This document shows positions 31,365 to 42,705 of a stretch of DNA of 64,000 nt, one piece after another. The notes below the pieces were generated by a model. The model searched no databases and was not told the DNA's origin. It was given only the letters and a program-made list of their open reading frames with translations. The stretch is from positions 45,448,368 through 45,512,367 of the forward strand of contig NC_084591.1 in assembly GCF_033807715.1 (NCBI RefSeq). The letters run 5' to 3'. A program made the position numbers and the translations under genes. Each line of letters begins with the position of its first letter. Within the stretch, counting starts at the first letter, position 1. Source of the stretch: Cololabis saira. Taxonomy: Eukaryota; Chordata; Actinopteri; Beloniformes; Belonidae.

Positions 31365-32603
31365 CATCTAAGGTTAAAAGGTCAGGGTTCAGATTTCTCC
31401 ATTTTCCAGGTTATACTATGAAGTCTGTACTGAGTGAGTCATGTGACCAGTTCTGGGTCAGTCTAATCAGTCAACAGCTGAGCTCTGGTTGCTAGGGGCA
31501 ACAAGAACCTGATACAGAGGGAGCGGGAATGACTCAGCTGGATTTTTGGTTGTGACAAACCTGAAATCACTCCACTTTGCGCTCAAACCGTAGCTCTTAG
31601 CAGAAAAACGAAAACATTTTGAGAAACAGAGAACCTACCAGATTATCTAAATGTTATTTTCATACAGATATTCCTTAAAATGTGTTAGTAACGGCAATTC
31701 GAAAACAAAAATGAGATTTTTTTTAAGAAAACTTCATTTAACATGGGAGTCAATGAAGAGAGAGACAGGAACTGGCGTGTCTGTTGGCTCCCCCGTTAAA
31801 ATTTTGTGCACACCACGCCTGTCAAAGTCACATTTTATAAATCACAACACCTATGTCTATATTCTGACCAAAAATTATCTGTCTACCTTTTACGGTTTGG
31901 CCGTGACCTCGAGTTACAAATAAGAAATCATGTTTTTTTTTCAGTGTAACTACACTCTAGCAAACTGACTCCCGTGCTCTAGATTTGAAAAAAAGTGATT
32001 TCCAGTCCTCGCTTGAGGGCTCATATCTTGAAAAGTGTACATTTTAGGACAAAACTGTTTCGGGTTTGGAGAGAGAAGAGAAGTTTTCCTCCGTTTTGAA
32101 GTTTGAATGACGTTTCTACGTGCAAGTATGAGAAAGATACGTGACTCAGAAAAAAGGTGAATTTTGTCTTTTTTCTCGACATTTTCCCATCCGCTTTGAA
32201 TGGCGCCATAGGAATACATAGGGAAAATGAGCTCCCCATTAGTTTGGAAATTTGGAAATGTTTTTGCACTTCGTGCAAAAACTATTCGTGCCATCGTTCT
32301 GAAAATCCACAGGACTGTAGTTAAATTCAGGGCCTACAACTTTCTAAATCGGTTCATAATTTTTCGAGTAACGGTGTGCGAGTGGTGAGGCCCCAAAGTT
32401 CACGCAATGCGTTCCGGATGGGGCAAAAAGCGCACGTTTGTGCACGTTGCGCAAAAACGTGCACGCCAATCGCTAATAAAAGTCATACCCATCGATTCCC
32501 GATTAAGGCGCACGTTTCTACGTTTTTACTTTTCGCGTTTTCTCAAAGCTGTAGGAGGAGTAGCCGGACAAAGTTTTTACGGAAGAATATATAATAAATA
32601 ATA

Positions 32604-32716
32604 AATAAGCCTGAGCAATAGTATGAGTGCCTCGTGCTGCGCACGAGGCACTCCTCCTCCATTGAGCTTGCGCAGCTCAATGGAGGAGGCGTGCCACGTG
32701 GCGCAGCCGTGGCACT
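32604..32716 (+). repeat. Triple-hairpin cassette 1
   Basis: Three consecutive inverted repeats. Hairpin 1 has a 13-bp stem GAGTGCCTCGTGC with a TGC loop (32625-32653). Hairpin 2 has a 16-bp stem CCTCCTCCATTGAGCT with a 5-nt loop (32653-32689). Hairpin 3 has an 8-bp stem GTGCCACG with a 9-nt loop (32691-32715). It begins AATAAGCCTGAGCAATAGTA and ends exactly at the next unit's AACTAG. Confidence 0.88.
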
Positions 32717-33004
32717 AACTAGACAAAATTCCCGGGAAATTTTGAAGTGCCACGGACTACTGCCGGATGATCGCGGGGCTCGATACTGATTAATATACTG
32801 ATTAATATGACATCATCCATGACTCTGTATGTCATACCATTCAAAAGATATTTGACTATAACGTATCAGCCAATCAGAAGAAGGGGCGGGGCTAATTTGC
32901 ACCAATGAGGGTCAAGGACTCGATACAGATTCCAATGACACCACCCATGACTCTCTATGTCAAACCATTCAAAAGTTATTACAGAAAATATGTAATAGGC
33001 TAAT

Positions 33005-33918
33005 AGAACCGCTAACAAGACCGCTAACGGGACCGCTAACGGGATAGCTAACAGAACCGCTAACGGAACCTCTAACAGGATTGCTAACTGAACCGCTAAC
33101 GGGATCGCTAAAGGGATCGCTAACGGGACCGCTAACCGAGCCGCTAACGGAATCGCTAACCGAGCCGCTAACAACCGCTAACGGAACCGCTAACGGGACC
33201 GCTAATGGGACCGCTAATGGGATCGCTAACGGAACCGCTAACGGGACCGCTAACGGGACCGCTAACGGGATCGCTAACGGGATCGCTAACCGAGCCGCTA
33301 ACGGAATCGCTAACCGAGCCGCTAACCGAGCCGCTAACAACCGCTAACGGAACAGCTAATGGGACCGCTAATGGGATAGCTAACGGAACCGCTAACGGGA
33401 CCGCTAACGGGATCGCTAACGGGATCGCTAACGGGACCGCTAACGGGATCGCTAATGGGACCGCTAACCGAGCCGCTAATGGGGTCGCTAACGGGACCGC
33501 TAACAACCGCTAACGGAACTGCTAACGGGACCGCTAACAGAACGGCTAACAGAACCGCTAACAGGACCGCTAACGGGATCGCTAACAACCACTAGCGGAA
33601 CCGCTAACGGGACCGCTAATGGGATTGCTAACGGGACCGCTAACGGGACCGCTAACGGGGTCGCTAAATGGATCGCTAACGGGACCGCTAACGGGACCGC
33701 TAACGGGATCGCTAACAGAATCGCTAACGGGACCGCTAACCGAACCGCTAACGGGATCGCTAACCGAGCCGCTAACGGGGTCGCTAACGGGATCGCTAAC
33801 AACCGCTAACGGGATTGCTAACGGGACCGCTAACGGGGTCGCTAACTGGACCGCTAACGGGACCGCTAACGGGATCGCTAACAGGACCGCTAACAGAACC
33901 GCTAACGGGACCGCTAAC
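33005..33918. repeat. 12-bp minisatellite, unit 3
   Basis: About 76 copies, more irregular than in units 1 and 2. Confidence 0.92.
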
Positions 33919-34303
33919 ACCAATAACACTACCATCCCATAATAAACACCTACCATCCCATAATAACACTAACATCCCATAATAACACTAACATCCTATA
34001 AAAACACCTGCCATCCCATAATAACACTAACATCCTATAAAAACACCTGCCATCCCATAATAACACTAACATCCTATAAAAACACCTGCCATCCCATAAT
34101 AACACTAACATCCTATAAAAACACCTGCCATCCCATAATAACACTAACATCCTATAAAAACACCTGACATCCCATAATAACACTAACATCCTATAAAAAC
34201 ACCTGACATCCCATAATAGCACTAATATCCTATAAAAACACCTGCCATCCCATAATAACACTAACATCCTATAAAAACACCTGCCATCCCATAATAACAC
34301 CTA

Positions 34304-34304
<1 letters not shown>
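33919..34304. repeat. 39-bp minisatellite, unit 3
   Basis: About nine 39-bp copies, most with the CCTGCCATCCCATAATAACA variant. Confidence 0.92.

Positions 34305-34305
<1 letters not shown>

Positions 34306-34389
<84 letters not shown>
34306..34389. repeat. (GT)n tract, unit 3
   Basis: 42 GT dinucleotides. Confidence 0.96.
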
Positions 34390-34390
<1 letters not shown>

Positions 34391-35618
34391 CATCTAAGGT
34401 TAAAAGGTCAGGGTTCAGATTCCTCCATTTTCCAGGTTATATTACATGAAGTCTGTAATGACTGTGTCATGTGACCAGGTCTGGGTCAGTCTAATCAGCA
34501 CAGCTGTGCTCTGGTTGTTAGGGGCAACAAGAACCTGATACAGAGGGAGCGGGAATGACAGCTAGATTTTCGGTTGTGACAAACCTCAAATCACTCCACT
34601 TTGCGGTCAAACCGTAGCTCTTAGCAGAAATATGAAAACATCGTGAGAGACGGAGAACCCAGAACATTCTGTCAATCTTATTTTCATTCAGATATTCCTT
34701 AAAATGTGTTAGTAACGGCAATTCGAAAACAAAAATGAGATTTTTTTTAAGAAAATGTGTTTTAACATGGGAGTCAATGAACAGCGAGACAGGAATTGGC
34801 GCGTCTGTTGGGCCCCCCGTTAAAATTTTGTGCACACCACGCCTGTCAAAGTCACATTTTATAAATCACAACACCTATGTCTATATTCTGACCAAAAATG
34901 ATCTGTCTACCTTTTACGGTTTGGCCGTGACCTCGAGTTACAAATAAGAAATCATGTTTTTTTTTCAGTGTAACTACACTCTAGCAAACTGACTCCCGTG
35001 CTCTAGATTTGAAAAAAAGTGATTTCCAGACCTCGCTTGAGGGCTCATATCTTGAAAAGTGTACATTTTAGGAAAAAACAGTCCGGGGTTTAGAGAGAGA
35101 AGAGAAGTTTTCCTCCGTTTTGAAGTTTGAATGACGTTTCTACGTGCAAGTATGAGAAAGATACGTGACTCAGAAAAAAGGTGATTTTTTTTTTTTTTAA
35201 CCTCCTCCCACCCACAGTCTGAAATGCTGCCCCATACAAATACATGGGAAAATCTCCCCATTAGTTTGGAAATTTGGAAATGTTTTTGCACTTCGTGCAA
35301 AAACTATTCGTGCCATCGTTCTGAAAATCCACAGGACTGTAGTTAAATTCAGGGCCTACAACTTTCTAAATCGGTTCATAATTTTTCGAGTAACGGTGTG
35401 CGAGTGGTGAGGCCCCAAAGTTCACGCAATGCGTTCCGGATGGGGCAAAAAGCGCACGTTTGTGCACGTTGCGCAAAAACGTGCACGCCAATCGCTTATA
35501 AAAGTCATACCCATTGATTCCCGATTAAGGCGCACGTTTCTACGTTTTTACTTTTCGCGTTTTCTCAAAGCTGCGGGACTAGTTACGCGCCGAAGTTTTT
35601 ACGGAAGAATAAAGAATA

Positions 35619-37910
35619 AACTAGACAAAATTCCCGGGAAATTTTGAAGTGCCACGGACTACTGCCGGATGATCGCGGGATGCACCCATGAAGGTCAAGG
35701 ACTCGATACTTTGTCATTTGATACCACCCATGACTCTCTATGTCAAACCATTCAAAAGATATTGGACTATAACATATCGGCCAATCAGAAGAAGGGGCGT
35801 GGGTAATTTGCACCAATGAGGGTCAGGGACTCGATACTTAGTCATTTGACACCACCCATGTCTCTGTATGTCAAACCATTCAAAAGATATTGGACTTTAA
35901 CGTATCAGCCAATCAGAAGAAGGGGCGTGGCTAATTTGCACCAATGAGGGTCAGGGACTCGATACTTAGTCATTTGACACCACCCATGTCTCTGTATGTC
36001 AAACCATTCAAAAGATATTGGACTATAACGTATCGGCCAATCAGAAGAAGGGGCGGGGCTAATTTGCACCAATGAGGGTCAGGGACTCGATACTTAGTCA
36101 TTTGACACCACCCATGTCTCTGTATGTCAAACCATTCAAAAGATATTGGACTATAACGTATCGGCCAATCAGAAGAAGGGGCGGGGCTAATTTGCACCAA
36201 TGAGGGTCAGGGACTCGATACTTAGTCATTTGACACCACCCATGTCTCTGTATGTCAAACCATTCAAAAGATATTGGACTTTAACGTATCGGCCAATCAG
36301 AAGAAGGGGCGGGGCTAATTTGCACCAATGAGGGTCAGGGACTCGATACTTAGTCATTTGACACCACCCATGACTCTCTATGTCAAACCATTCAAAAGAT
36401 ATTGGACTATAACGTATCGGCCAATCACAAGAAGGGGCGGGGCTAATTTGCACCAATGAGGGTCAGGGACTCGATACTTAGTCATTTGACACCACCCATT
36501 ACTCTGTATGTCAAACCATTCAAAAGATATTGGACTATAACGTATCGGCCAATCAGAATAAGGGGCGGGGCTAATTTGTATATATAATATACAAATGTAA
36601 ATATTTATATGTATAATAATAATAATATACATATATATCCAATGAACCTGTTCCCAGCAGGACTGGGGATCATGTAAGGTCAAAAGGTCAGGGTTCAGAT
36701 TCCTCCATTTTCCAGGTTATATTACATGAAGTCTGTAATGACTGTGTCATGTGACCAGGTCTGGGTCAGTCTAATCAGCACAGCTGTGCTCTGGTTGTTA
36801 GGGGCAACAAGAACCTGATACAGAGGGAGCGGGAATGACAGCAAGATTTTCGGTTGTGACAAACCTCAAATCACTCCACTTTGCGGTCAAACCGTAGCTC
36901 TTAGCAGAAAAATGAAAACATTGTGAGAGACGGAGAACCCAGAACATTCTGTCAATCTTATTTTCATTCAGATATTCCTTAAAATGTGTTAGTAACGGCA
37001 ATTCGAAAACAAAAATGAGATTTTTTTTGAAGAAAACGTTATTTAACATGGGAGTCAATGGAGAGAAAGACAGGATTTGGCATGGCTGTTAGTCTCCCCA
37101 TTCAAATTTTGTGCACACCACGCCTGTCAAAGTCACATTTTATGAATCACAAAACCTATGTCTATATTCTGACCAAAAATGATCTGTCTACCTTTTACGG
37201 TTTGGCCGTGAGGTCGAGTTACAAATAAAAATTATGATCATTTTTTTAAAGTCTCTCGCACTCTGATCAATTAGAACCGCACTGAAGATTTGACAAAAAA
37301 GTGATTTCCAGTCCTCGCTTGAGCGCTCATATCTTGAAAAGTGTACATCTTAGGAAAAAACAGTCCGGGGTTTAGAGAGAGAAGAGAAGTTTTCCTCCGT
37401 TTTGAAGTTTGAATGACGTTTCTACGTGCAAGTATGAGAAAGATACGTGACTTGGAAAAAAGGTGAATTTTGTCTTTTTTTTCTCAACATTTTCCCATCC
37501 GCTTTGAATGGCGCCATTGAAATGCATGGGAAAACAGTTCCCCATTAGTTTGGAAATTTGGAAATGTTTTTGCACTTCGTGCAAAAACTATTTGTGCCAT
37601 CGTTCTGAAAATCCACAGGACTGTAGTTAAATTCAGGGCCTACAACTTTCTAAATCGGTTCAAAATTTTTCGAGTAACGGTGTGCGAGTGGTGAGGCCCC
37701 AAAGTTCACGCAATGCGTTCCGGATGGGGCAAAAAGCGCACGTTTGTGCACGTTGCGCAAAAACGTGCACGCCAATCGCTTATAAAAGTCATACCAATCG
37801 ATTCCCGATTAAGTCGCACGTTTCTACGTTTTTACTTTTCGCGTTTTCTCAAAGCTGTGGGACTAGTTACGCGCCGAAGTTTATACGGAAGAATATGGAA
37901 TAAATAAATA
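35619..37910 (+). repeat. Macrosatellite unit 4 (2292 bp, 7 x 128-bp repeats)
   Basis: First unit of the 128-bp type. Seven repeats (about 35686-36577) replace the minisatellites and are followed by an AT-rich palindromic segment (36578-36642) and the body, type A. Confidence 0.88.
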
Positions 37911-38969
37911 AACTAGACCAAAATTCCCGGGAAATTTTGAAGTGCCACGGACTACTGCCGGATGATCGCGGGATGCACCCATGAAGGTCAAGGACTCGAT
38001 ACTTAGTCATTTGACACCACCCATGACTCTCTATGTCAAACCATTCAAAAGATATTGGACTATAACGTATCGGCCAATCAGAAGAAGGGGCGTGGCTAAT
38101 TTGCACCAATGAGGGTCAGGGACTCGATACTTAGTCATTTGACACCACCCATGTCTCTGTATGTCAAACCATTCAAAAGATATTGGACTTTAACGTATCA
38201 GCCAATCAGAAGAAGGGGCGTGGCTAATTTGCACCAATGAGGGTCAGGGACTCGATACTTGGTCATTTGACACCATCCATGTCTCTGTATGTCAAACCAT
38301 TCAAAAGATATTGGACTATAACGTATCGGCCAATCAGAAGAAGGGGCGTGGCTAATTTGCACCAATGAGGGTCAGGGACTCCATACTTAGTCATTTGACA
38401 CCACCCATGTCTCTGTATGTCAAACCATTCAAAAGATATTGGACTTTAACGTATCAGCCAATCAGAAGAAGGGGCGGGGCTAATTTGCACCAATGAGGGT
38501 CAGGGACTCGATACTTAGTCATTTGACACCACCCATGTCTCTGTATGTCAAACCATTCAAAAGATATTGGACTTTAACGTATCAGCCAATCAGAAGAAGG
38601 GGCGTGGCTAATTTGCACCAATGAGGGTCAGGGACTCGATACTTAGTCATTTGACACCACCCATGTCTCTGTATGTCAAACCATTCAAAAGATATTGGAC
38701 TATAACGTATCGGCCAATCAGAAGAAGGGGCGTGGCTAATTTGCACCAATGAGGGTCAGGGACTCGATACTTAGTCATTTGACACCACCCATGTCTCTGT
38801 ATGTCAAACCATTCAAAAGATATTGGACTTTAACGTATCAGCCAATCAGAAGAAGGGGCGGGGCTAATTTGCACCAATGAGGGTCAGGGGCTCGATACTT
38901 AGTCATTTGATACCACCCGTGAGTCTCTATGTCAAACCATTCAAAAGATATTGGACTATAACGTATCGG

Positions 38970-38992
38970 CCAATCAGAAGAAGGGGCGGGGC
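38970..38992 (+). promoter_or_regulatory. Example CCAAT box plus GC box of the 128-bp repeat
   Basis: CCAATCAG (NF-Y consensus) is followed after five bases (AAGAA) by GGGGCGGGGC (Sp1 consensus). The same pair, with the same spacing, recurs once per 128 bp in about 90 repeats between 35.7 and 63.1 kb. In many copies the second box reads GGGGCGTGGC. Motif identity is direct; factor binding is inference. Confidence 0.55.
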
Positions 38993-39027
38993 TAATATGT
39001 ATATATAATATACAAATGTAAATATTT

Positions 39028-39055
39028 ATATGTATAATAATAATAATATACATAT
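39028..39055. other. AT-rich palindrome of the macrosatellite unit
   Basis: ATATGTATA and TATACATAT form a perfect 9-bp stem around ATAATAATAA. A second small hairpin follows at 39072-39090 (TCCCCAG, loop CAGGA, CTGGGGA). Both recur in units 4-15. Confidence 0.8.
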
Positions 39056-39097
39056 ATATCCCATGAACCTGTCCCCAGCAGGACTGGGGATCATGTA

Positions 39098-39118
39098 AGG
39101 TCAAAAGGTCAGGGTTCA
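39098..39118 (+). promoter_or_regulatory. Three nuclear-receptor half-sites (DR2 + DR1)
   Basis: AGGTCA, two bases, AGGTCA, one base, GGTTCA. The first pair is a perfect DR2, the second a near-consensus DR1. The triplet is present in nearly all 128-bp-type units; units 1-3 have AGGTTA as the first half-site, and unit 7 lacks it. Confidence 0.5.
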
Positions 39119-39165
39119 GATTCCTCCATTATCCAAGGTAAAGTATTATGAAGTCTGCATTGAGT

Positions 39166-39204
39166 GGGTCATGTGACTAGTTCTGGGTCACATGACCCGG
39201 AAGT
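39166..39204. promoter_or_regulatory. Inverted pair of E-boxes next to an ETS-type site
   Basis: GGGTCATGTGAC and GTCACATGACCC are perfect inverted repeats separated by 9 bp. Each contains a TCATGTGA/TCACATGA M-box, directly followed by CCGGAAGT (ETS/GABPA-type). Present in units 5, 6, 7, 10, 11, 12, 13 and 15; the other units keep only the left E-box. Confidence 0.5.
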
Positions 39205-42200
39205 ATGGTAGTGTATATTGTATTGGAATGACTCAGCTAGTTCTTCGGATTTGACAAGCCTCAAATAACTTCACCTTGTAATCAAACTGTAGCTCCTAGC
39301 AGAAAAACAAAGACATCGTGAGAGAGACAGAACCCGGAAGATTCTGGCAATCTTAATTTTATTCAGATATTCCTTAAAATGTGTTAGTAACGGCAATTCG
39401 AAAACAAAAATGAGATTTTTTTGAAGAAAACGTTATTTAACATGGGACTCAATGGAGAGAGAGACATGATTTGGCGTGTCTGTTGGGCCCCCTGTTAAAA
39501 TTTTGTGCACACCACGTCTGTCAAAGTCACATTATTTGAATCTCAACATCTATGTCTATATTCTGACCAAAAATTATCTGTCTACCTTTTACGGTTTGGC
39601 CGTGACCTCGAGTTACAAATAAGAAATCATGTTTTTTTTTTCAGTCTAACTACACTCTAGCGAACTGACTCCCGTGCTCTAGATTTGAAAAAGAGTGATT
39701 TCCAGTCCTCGCTTGAGCGCTCATATCTTGAAAAGTGTACATTTTAGGAAAAAACAGTCCGGGGTTTAGAGAGAGATGAGAAGTTTTCCTCCGTTTTGAA
39801 GTTTGAATGACGTTTCTACGTGCAAGTATGAGAAAGATAGGTGACTCAGAAAAAAGGTGATTTTTTTTTTTTTTTAACCTGCACCGGACATTTCACACCC
39901 ACAGTGTGAAATGCTGCCCCATACAAATACATGGGAAAATCTTCCCCATTAGTTTGGAAATTTGGAAATGTTTTTGCACTTCGTGCAAAAACTATTCGTG
40001 CCATCGTTCTGAAAATCCACAGGACTGTAGTTAAATTCAGGGCCTACAACTTTCTAAATCGGTTCAGAATTTTTCGAGTAACGGTGTGCGAGTGGTGAGG
40101 CCCCAAAGTTCACGCAATGCGTTCCGGATGGGGCAAAAAGTGCACGTTTGTGCACGTTGCGCAAAAACGTGCACGCCAATCGCTAATAAAAGTCATACCA
40201 ATTGATTCCCGATTAAGTCGCACGTTTCTACGTTTTTACTTTTCGCGTTTTCTCAAAGCTGTGGGACTAGTTACGCGCCGAAGTTTATACGGAAGAATAT
40301 GGAATAATAAATAAATAAACTAGACAAAATTCCCGGGAAATTTTGAAGTGCCACGGACTACTGCCGGATGATCGCGGGGCTTATTTGCACCCATGAAGGT
40401 CAAGGACTCGATACTTAGTCATTTGACACCACCCATGTCTCTGTATGTCAAACCATTCAAAAGATATTGGACTTTAACGTATCGGCCAATCAGAAGAAGG
40501 GACGTGGCTAATTTGCACCAATGAGGGTCGGGGACTCGATACTTAGTCATTTGACACCACCCATGTCTCTGTATGTCAAACCATTCAAAAGATATTGGAC
40601 TATAACGTATCGGCCAATCAGAAGAAGGGGCGTGGCTAATTTGCACCAATGAGGGTCAGGGACTCGATACTTAGTCATTTGACACCACCCATGTCTCTGT
40701 ATGTCAAACCATTCAAAAGATATTGGATTATAACGTATCGGCCAATCAGAAGAAGGGGCGTGGCTAATTTGCACCAATGAGGGTCAGGGGCTCGATACTT
40801 AGTCATTTGATACCACCCGTGAGTCTCTATGTCAAACCATTCAAAAGATATTGGACTATAACGTATCGGCCAATCAGAAGAAGGGGCGTGGCTAATTTGC
40901 ACCAATGAGGGTCAGGGACTCGATACTTAGTCATTTGACACCACCCATGTCTCTGTATGTCAAACCATTCAAAAGATATTGGACTTTAACGTATCAGCCA
41001 ATCAGAAGAAGGGGCGGGGCTAATTTGCACCAATGAGGGTCAGGGGCTCGATACTTAGTCATTTGATACCACCCGTGAGTCTCTATGTCAAACCATTCAA
41101 AAGATATTGGACTATAACGTATCGGCCAATCAGAAGAAGGGGCGGGGCTAATATGTATATATAATATACAAATGTAAATATTTATATGTATAATAATAAT
41201 AATATACATATATATCCCATGAACCTGTCCCCAGCAGGACTGGGGATCATGTAAGGTCAAAAGGTCAGGGTTCAGATTCCTCCATTATCCAAGGTAAAGT
41301 ATTATGAAGTCTGCATTGAGTGGGTCATGTGACTAGTTCTGGGTCACATGACCCGGAAGTATGGTAGTGTATATTGTATTGGAATGACTCAGCTAGTTCT
41401 TCGGATTTGACAAGCCTCAAATAACTTCACCTTGTAATCAAACTGTAGCTCCTAGCAGAAAAACAAAGACATCGTGAGAGAGACAGAACCCGGAAGATTC
41501 TGGCAATCTTAATTTTATTCAGATATTCCTTAAAATGTGTTAGTAACGGCAATTCGAAAACAAAAATGAGATTTTTTTGAAGAAAACGTTATTTAACATG
41601 GGACTCAATGGAGAGAGAGACATGATTTGGCGTGTCTGTTGGGCCCCCTGTTAAAATTTTGTGCACACCACGCCTGTCAAAGTCACATTATTTGAATCTC
41701 AACATCTATGTCTATATTCTGACCAAAAATTATCTGTCTACCTTTTACGGTTTGGCCGTGACCTCGAGTTACAAATAAGAAATCATGTTTTTTTTTTCAG
41801 TCTAACTACACTCTAGCGAACTGACTCCCGTGCTCTAGATTTGAAAAAGAGTGATTTCCAGTCCTCGCTTGAGCGCTCATATCTTGAAAAGTGTACATTT
41901 TAGGAAAAAACAGTCCGGGGTTTAGAGAGAGATGAGAAGTTTTCCTCCGTTTTGAAGTTTGAATGACGTTTCTACGTGCAAGTATGAGAAAGATAGGTGA
42001 CTCAGAAAAAAGGTGATTTTTTTTTTTTTTTAACCTGCACCGGACATTTCACACCCACAGTGTGAAATGCTGCCCCATACAAATACATGGGAAAATCTTC
42101 CCCATTAGTTTGGAAATTTGGAAATGTTTTTGCACTTCGTGCAAAAACTATTCGTGCCATCGTTCTGAAAATCCACAGGACTGTAGTTAAATTCAGGGCC

Positions 42201-42476
42201 TACAACTTTCTAAATCGGTTCAGAATTTTTCGAGTAACGGTGTGCGAGTGGTGAGGCCCCAAAGTTCACGCAATGCGTTCCGGATGGGGCAAAAAGTGCA
42301 CGTTTGTGCACGTTGCGCAAAAACGTGCACGCCAATCGCTAATAAAAGTCATACCAATTGATTCCCGATTAAGTCGCACGTTTCTACGTTTTTACTTTTC
42401 GCGTTTTCTCAAAGCTGTGGGACTAGTTACGCGCCAAAGTTTATACGGAAGAATATGGAATAATAAATAAATAAAT

Positions 42477-42592
42477 AATAAGCCTGAGCAATAGTATGAG
42501 TGCCTCGTGCTGCGCACGAGGCACTCCTCCTCCATTGAGCTTGCGCATCTCAATGGAGGAGGAGTGCCACGTGGCGCAGCCGTGGCACTAAT
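42477..42592 (+). repeat. Triple-hairpin cassette 2
   Basis: Same three stems as cassette 1; stem 2 has one mismatch (CTTGCGCATCTC). Tandem with cassette 3, separated by the AT-rich link TAATAATAAG. Confidence 0.88.
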
Positions 42593-42705
42593 AATAAGCC
42601 TGAGCAATAGTATGAGTGCCTCGTGCTGCGCACGAGGCACTCCTCCTCCATTGAGCTTGCGCATCTCAATGGAGGAGGAGTGCCACGTGGCGCAGCCGTG
42701 GCACT
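42593..42705 (+). repeat. Triple-hairpin cassette 3
   Basis: Second tandem copy, ending exactly at the unit 7 AACTAG junction. Confidence 0.88.

Larger units (their letters stand above)
29687..32716 (+). repeat. Macrosatellite unit 2 (3030 bp, minisatellite type + hairpin cassette)
   Basis: Same order as unit 1, with 12-bp repeats at 29828-31005, 39-bp repeats at 31006-31274, GT tract at 31276-31363, body type A, and a triple-hairpin cassette at its end (32604-32716). Confidence 0.88.
32717..35618 (+). repeat. Macrosatellite unit 3 (2902 bp, minisatellite type)
   Basis: It opens with a variant leader (GATTAATATACTGATTAATA) and about 1.5 repeats of 128 bp. Then come 12-bp repeats 33005-33918, 39-bp repeats 33919-34304, GT 34306-34389, and body type B (CCCACAGTCTGAAATGCTGC). 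The body flank resembles units 4 and 8 (ATTACATGAAGTCTGTAATG). Confidence 0.87.
37911..40317 (+). repeat. Macrosatellite unit 5 (2407 bp, 8 x 128-bp repeats)
   Basis: Eight 128-bp repeats (37978-38994), AT-rich palindrome (38995-39057), body type B. The stretch 38838-40314 recurs in unit 6 at an offset of 2156 bp. Confidence 0.88.
40318..42705 (+). repeat. Macrosatellite unit 6 (2388 bp, 6 x 128-bp repeats + 2 cassettes)
   Basis: Six 128-bp repeats (40385-41150), body type B nearly identical to unit 5, then two tandem hairpin cassettes (42477-42705). Confidence 0.88.

Noticed and set aside
32604..32716. tRNA or cloverleaf RNA gene
   Set aside because: There are three hairpins but no acceptor stem, A/B boxes or T-loop; the stems are longer than tRNA arms.
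27010..33918. Many ORFs of 60-136 codons in the 12-bp repeats (LAVPLA-, VSGPVSG-, [12 protein letters not shown])
   Set aside because: The 12-bp period keeps every frame open on both strands; the products are pure 4-residue repeats with no start context or domain.
28122..34304. 13-residue repeat ORFs on the minus strand ([13 protein letters not shown])
   Set aside because: The 39-bp period is a multiple of three; open frames follow automatically.
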